Shown: positions 21,197 through 24,356 of the stretch, one piece after another | Layout: each line of letters begins with the position of its first letter | How positions within the stretch are numbered: position 1 is the first letter of the stretch | NCBI GenBank assembly: GCA_018830585.1 | Contig: JAHJSD010000036.1 | Span: 1 to 24,356 of the forward strand | DNA: 24,356 nucleotides | Reading direction: 5' to 3' | Origin: Patescibacteria group bacterium | GTDB lineage: Bacteria; Patescibacteriota; Microgenomatia; UBA12405; JAHJSD01 | Notes under the pieces: model-generated | The model's input: the letters and a program-made list of their open reading frames with translations, nothing else | What the model was told of the DNA's origin: nothing | Databases searched by the model: none | Position numbers and translations under genes: made by a program

Positions 21197-23851
21197 ATGA
21201 CGGAACAGGACGAGATTATTATTAGAGGCGCCAGAGAGCACAACTTGCAGGATATTAACTTGTCTATTCCCAAAAACAAGTTAGTAGTTTTCTGCGGCGT
21301 TTCCGGATCGGGGAAATCTTCTTTGGCTTTTGACACTCTCTTTGCCGAAGGCCAAAGAAGATACGTCGAGTCGCTTTCGACTTACGCCAGGCAGTTTTTG
21401 GGTATCGCTCCCAAGCCGGATGTTGACCAGATCAAAGGGCTTTCGCCGGCAATTGCCATTGACCAGAAAGGTTTATCTCACAATCCCCGTTCTACCGTAG
21501 GCACGGTAACGGAGATTTATGATTATCTTAGGCTCCTTTTTGCCAAGGCAGGCAACCCGGTTTGTCCTTCCTGCGGCCGGCCGATTGAACGCCAAACCCC
21601 GCTTCAGGTGGCCAAACAGATTTCAGAACAGGCAACCGGCTTGATTGCCTCTGAAGGCAAGGCCCGTTTTTTGATCATGTCGCCGGTAGTCCGGGACAAA
21701 AGAGGCGAGTTTACCAAACTTTTTCAGAATTTACTCGGTAAAGGTTTCCGAAAGGCGAGGATCGACGGCCATTTCTACGGCTTGAACGAGGATATTTTCT
21801 TAATCAGAACCAACCGCCACAATATTGATCTGGTGATTGATAAAATTAATTTATCGGCGATTCCGAAAGATCAAAAAGAATTTTTGGGCCGGTTGACCGA
21901 TTCGGTAGAAATGGCTTTTGAACTCTCGGAAGGGCTGGCTATTTTATCAAGAGTAGAAGATGTTGGTTTTGATTTTCCGGAAAAACCAAAAAAAACAACA
22001 GACCAGCTTTTTTCCAGAAGATTCAGTTGTCCGGCCTGCCGCATTTCCCTGCCGCCGATTTTACCCAGGCTTTTTTCTTTTAATTCCCCCCTGGGGGCCT
22101 GTTCCCGTTGCCGGGGTTTGGGGTCGATTTTAAAAGTTGACCCCAATAGGGTTTCCTATCATCAGTCAAGAAGAATCGAGGCTCAGTTTTTCCAGACGGA
22201 ATCGGATTTTATCAGGAAAAAGTTAGAAAGCCTGATGATTAGGGAAACTTGCCCCGACTGTCTTGGCGGCAGGTTGAACAAGGAAGCGCTTTCGGTTCTG
22301 ATCGACAGCAAGAACATTTCTCATGTTTCCGGCCTTGCCTTGGATGAGTTTTCAAAATGGATTTCCGGTTTGTTAAAGAAAATAGAAGAAGTTTCTCAGA
22401 AAGAAGTAGTTGAGATAATTATCAGAGAAATTGAGTCAAGAATTAATTTTTTAATCGCGGTCGGGGTCGACTACTTATCTTTGTCCCGGGACGCCACTTC
22501 TCTTTCTACTGGTGAGGCGCAAAGGATCAGACTGGCCAGCCAATTAGGAACGGGCTTGACCGGAGTTTTATACATCTTAGACGAGCCCACCGTCGGTCTT
22601 CATCCCAGGGACACCGGGAGATTAATTGATACTTTGAAAGACCTTCGCGACTTGGGCAATACCGTGATTGTGGTTGAGCATGATCAGTCGGTTTTAGAAA
22701 GCGCGGACTTTTTGGTTGAGTTTGGTCCCGGAGCAGGCAAAGAAGGCGGGAAGATTGTCACCTCCGGTTTGCCCGGACAGTTTAAGAAAAACACCAAATC
22801 CTTAACCGCGGCTTATCTTAGCGGCAGAAAAAAGGTAAAGAAGGCTAAAAACAAGAAAACCGTTTTAAAAGACTGGTTAACTCTGCGCGGCTGCCGGCAG
22901 TATAACCTTAAAAACCTCACCGTTAAATTCCCGTTAAAAACTTTGACGGTAGTGGCTGGCGTTTCCGGTTCGGGAAAATCCACTTTAATAGAAGGAACCC
23001 TTTATCCGGCTTTGTCAAAAACAGTTTACGGCCACTTTCACCGGACTGCCGGTGACTACGATTCAATTGACGGCTCCCGAGGTATTGAAAGAATCCTGGT
23101 AGTTGACCAATCGCCGATCGGAAAAACTTCGAGAAGCAACCCGGCTACCTATATTGGTGTTTTTGACGATATCCGCGACCTTTTTGCTTTGACCAAAGAA
23201 GCCAAGGTCCGCGGTTTTACCAAAAGCCAATTTTCCTTTAATGTCGAAGGCGGCCGCTGCCCCCGTTGCCAGGGGCAGGGAGCGATCCAGGTTAAAATGG
23301 AGTTTTTACCTGATGTCTGGGTTGCTTGCGAGGAGTGCAACGGCAGCAGGTTTAAAGAATCGGTTTTGGATGTTGACTATAAAGATAAAAGCATTGCCGA
23401 TGTTTTGAAAATGACCGTTGACGAGGCGGCCGAATTTTTTGCCAATCACAGGAGAATTTTTCCAAAATTGGCTTTATTGAAAGAAATTGGTTTGGGTTAT
23501 TTAGAATTAGGCCAGATTTCGCCGACACTTTCCGGAGGGGAATCCCAGCGATTGAAATTAGCCAGGGAATTGGTTAAAAGAAGCAACAAACAGATGGTTT
23601 ATTTATTAGACGAGCCAACCACCGGTCTCCATTTTGCCGACTTGGAAAAACTATTGACAGTTTTAAGAAAGTTAGTCGACGCCGGTCATACGGTAGTAGT
23701 GATCGAGCACAATCCTGAAATAATCAGACAAGCGGATTGGATTGTCGAATTAGGTCCGGAAGGGGGAGGGAAAGGCGGTTATCTAATTGCTCAGGGAACG
23801 CCGGAGCAAATCAAAAAAAACAAGGATTCCGTTACCGGAAGGTTTATTTAA
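21197..23851 (+). CDS. uvrA: Excinuclease ABC subunit A
   Basis: An 884-residue double ABC ATPase, somewhat shorter than the usual ~940. The first half has Walker A GVSGSGKSS (34-42), the first zinc module (FSCPACRIS ... GACSRCRGLG), signature SLSTGEAQRIRLA and Walker B YILDEPTVGLH. The second half has GVSGSGKST (about 588-596), the DNA-binding zinc finger CPRCQGQG ... CEECNGSRF, signature TLSGGESQRLKLA and YLLDEPTTGLH. It scans DNA for bulky lesions and loads UvrB. The first signature reads LSTGE instead of the canonical LSGGE. The start is ATG 21197 (TEQDEIIIRGAREHNL). Confidence 0.97.
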   Translation: MTEQDEIIIRGAREHNLQDINLSIPKNKLVVFCGVSGSGKSSLAFDTLFAEGQRRYVESLSTYARQFLGIAPKPDVDQIKGLSPAIAIDQKGLSHNPRSTVGTVTEIYDYLRLLFAKAGNPVCPSCGRPIERQTPLQVAKQISEQATGLIASEGKARFLIMSPVVRDKRGEFTKLFQNLLGKGFRKARIDGHFYGLNEDIFLIRTNRHNIDLVIDKINLSAIPKDQKEFLGRLTDSVEMAFELSEGLAILSRVEDVGFDFPEKPKKTTDQLFSRRFSCPACRISLPPILPRLFSFNSPLGACSRCRGLGSILKVDPNRVSYHQSRRIEAQFFQTESDFIRKKLESLMIRETCPDCLGGRLNKEALSVLIDSKNISHVSGLALDEFSKWISGLLKKIEEVSQKEVVEIIIREIESRINFLIAVGVDYLSLSRDATSLSTGEAQRIRLASQLGTGLTGVLYILDEPTVGLHPRDTGRLIDTLKDLRDLGNTVIVVEHDQSVLESADFLVEFGPGAGKEGGKIVTSGLPGQFKKNTKSLTAAYLSGRKKVKKAKNKKTVLKDWLTLRGCRQYNLKNLTVKFPLKTLTVVAGVSGSGKSTLIEGTLYPALSKTVYGHFHRTAGDYDSIDGSRGIERILVVDQSPIGKTSRSNPATYIGVFDDIRDLFALTKEAKVRGFTKSQFSFNVEGGRCPRCQGQGAIQVKMEFLPDVWVACEECNGSRFKESVLDVDYKDKSIADVLKMTVDEAAEFFANHRRIFPKLALLKEIGLGYLELGQISPTLSGGESQRLKLARELVKRSNKQMVYLLDEPTTGLHFADLEKLLTVLRKLVDAGHTVVVIEHNPEIIRQADWIVELGPEGGGKGGYLIAQGTPEQIKKNKDSVTGRFI

Positions 23852-23883
23852 TAGCTGTGGCGAACTTATCAGAAAAAATTCGG

Positions 23884-23988
23884 ATTCGATCCAGGATTGT
23901 TTGGGGATTTTCATTTTCTGGATCGGGATTCTGAACGCTCGTTTTACTCGATAGATCCTTCGTCGTTGGAACTTCCTCAGGATGACGG
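23884..23988. repeat. CGATCCAGGAT palindrome relative and a lone family A right half
   Basis: CGATCCAGGATTG and CTGGATCGGGATT lie at 23887-23933 as an inverted pair like those at 3305 and 15974. ATCCTTCGTCGTTGGAACTTCCTCAGGATGAC (ending 23983) is a right half without a left half. It is followed by a second CTCAGGATGACGG. Confidence 0.55.
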
Positions 23989-24026
23989 AGGGGGCGGAAT
24001 TTCTCAGGATGACGGCCAGAGTAACC

Positions 24027-24137
24027 TCGTCATTCTGACCCGCCCAAAGCTACGCAGTTGCTGGCGGGGAAGAATCCCCATGGAACGGCAATTTGCTTGT
24101 ACAAGGGGATCCTTCGTCATCAGAATTCCTCAGAATA
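24027..24137. repeat. Inverted-repeat element, family A copy 6
   Basis: From GTCATTCTGACCCGCCC to CCTCAGAATAAC, including GGGGAAGAATCCCC and GGGGATCCTTCGTCATC. Its left arm (CCCGCCCAAAGCTACGCAGT) is the same as in the broken copy at 16221. The rest to 24356 contains a TATAAT (24268-24273) and AGGAG near 24326 before a GTG at 24345, a possible gene start cut by the window end, but too short to judge. Confidence 0.65.
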
Positions 24138-24356
24138 ACGACCAGGGGAATGTCGTTCCGATCTTGAGGCTTTGTTGAAGGAATCGAATAATTCTTGTCT
24201 GCTCGCTTCGTGGGCAGTCGAAGCGGGCCGGCAGGCAGGGATTTTAGCTTTTGATGATTGCTGTGTTTATAATATAAAGCAAGAATTCGAAGGCTGTCGC
24301 GCCCCGCGGCAGCGGAATTAACATAGGAGTTTCGATATTTGTCGTGAACTTATCAA

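Noticed and set aside
3205..24137. Repeats as insertion sequences or integron attC sites
   Set aside because: No transposase or integrase frame is found in or near any copy; the palindromes lack the R/L box layout of attC sites.
24268..24356. Start of a further gene at the right edge (GTG near 24345)
   Set aside because: Only four codons are visible and the Shine-Dalgarno spacing is long; not enough to call a gene.
1..24356. tRNA, rRNA, tmRNA or riboswitch
   Set aside because: No cloverleaf with a GTTCRA T-arm, no rRNA-like stretch and no recognisable aptamer core was found by eye in the intergenic spaces; a covariance search was not possible.

Overview
The window looks like a stretch of chromosome from a Candidate Phyla Radiation (Patescibacteria) bacterium, most likely of the Microgenomates type. 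This is inferred from gene content and style, not from a marker search. The clues are compact housekeeping proteins (a 244-residue HrcA, a DnaJ without zinc finger, a 176-residue MscS, an 884-residue UvrA), a single-chain helicase-nuclease, several genes whose -10 box lies only 6-8 nt before the start codon (leaderless mRNAs), and intergenic spaces filled with short palindromic repeats. UGA is a normal stop here (rmuC ends in TGA), so the SR1/Gracilibacteria code is not used.

Layout. 1-73: tail of a small Cys-rich protein, possibly ribosomal protein L32. 197-3103 (-): UvrD/PcrA-like helicase fused to an AddB-type Fe-S nuclease. 3104-3755: repeats. 3756-4286 (-): short MscS channel. 4287-4827: repeats. 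4863-7230 (+): rmuC, a membrane protein, a frameshifted HAD phosphatase and a 55-residue conserved small protein, the first three overlapping or nearly so. 7234-10555: accessory block with a small membrane protein, a 162-residue acidic protein, a convergent pRiA4b ORF-3 family gene with an apparent AUA start, a zinc-ribbon methyltransferase and an orphan 151-residue protein. 10556-11030: repeats. 11034-15587 (+): heat-shock cluster hrcA-grpE-dnaK-dnaJ headed by a CIRCE operator, with a MITE-like palindrome between dnaK and dnaJ. 15588-16440: repeats. 16462-16896 (+): four-helix membrane protein with an unusually long Shine-Dalgarno, convergent on 16952-17578 (-), an MBL-fold hydrolase. 17739-18357 (+): two orphan small genes behind a near-consensus promoter. 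18358-18920: nested palindromes. 18921-20927 uvrB and 21197-23851 uvrA (+), separated by tandem GC-rich repeats. 23852-24356: repeats.

Functionally there are two cores. One is DNA repair: uvrA and uvrB (the damage-recognition half of nucleotide excision repair), rmuC and the helicase-nuclease. The other is protein folding: the DnaK machine under HrcA control. No defence island, integrase, transposase, CRISPR array or RNA gene was recognised. The most unusual material is the repeat landscape (at least six palindromic families, about a fifth of the window), the uniform leaderless promoter geometry, the apparent AUA start, and the uncharacterised small genes at 7444, 7852, 10100, 16462, 17739 and 18136.
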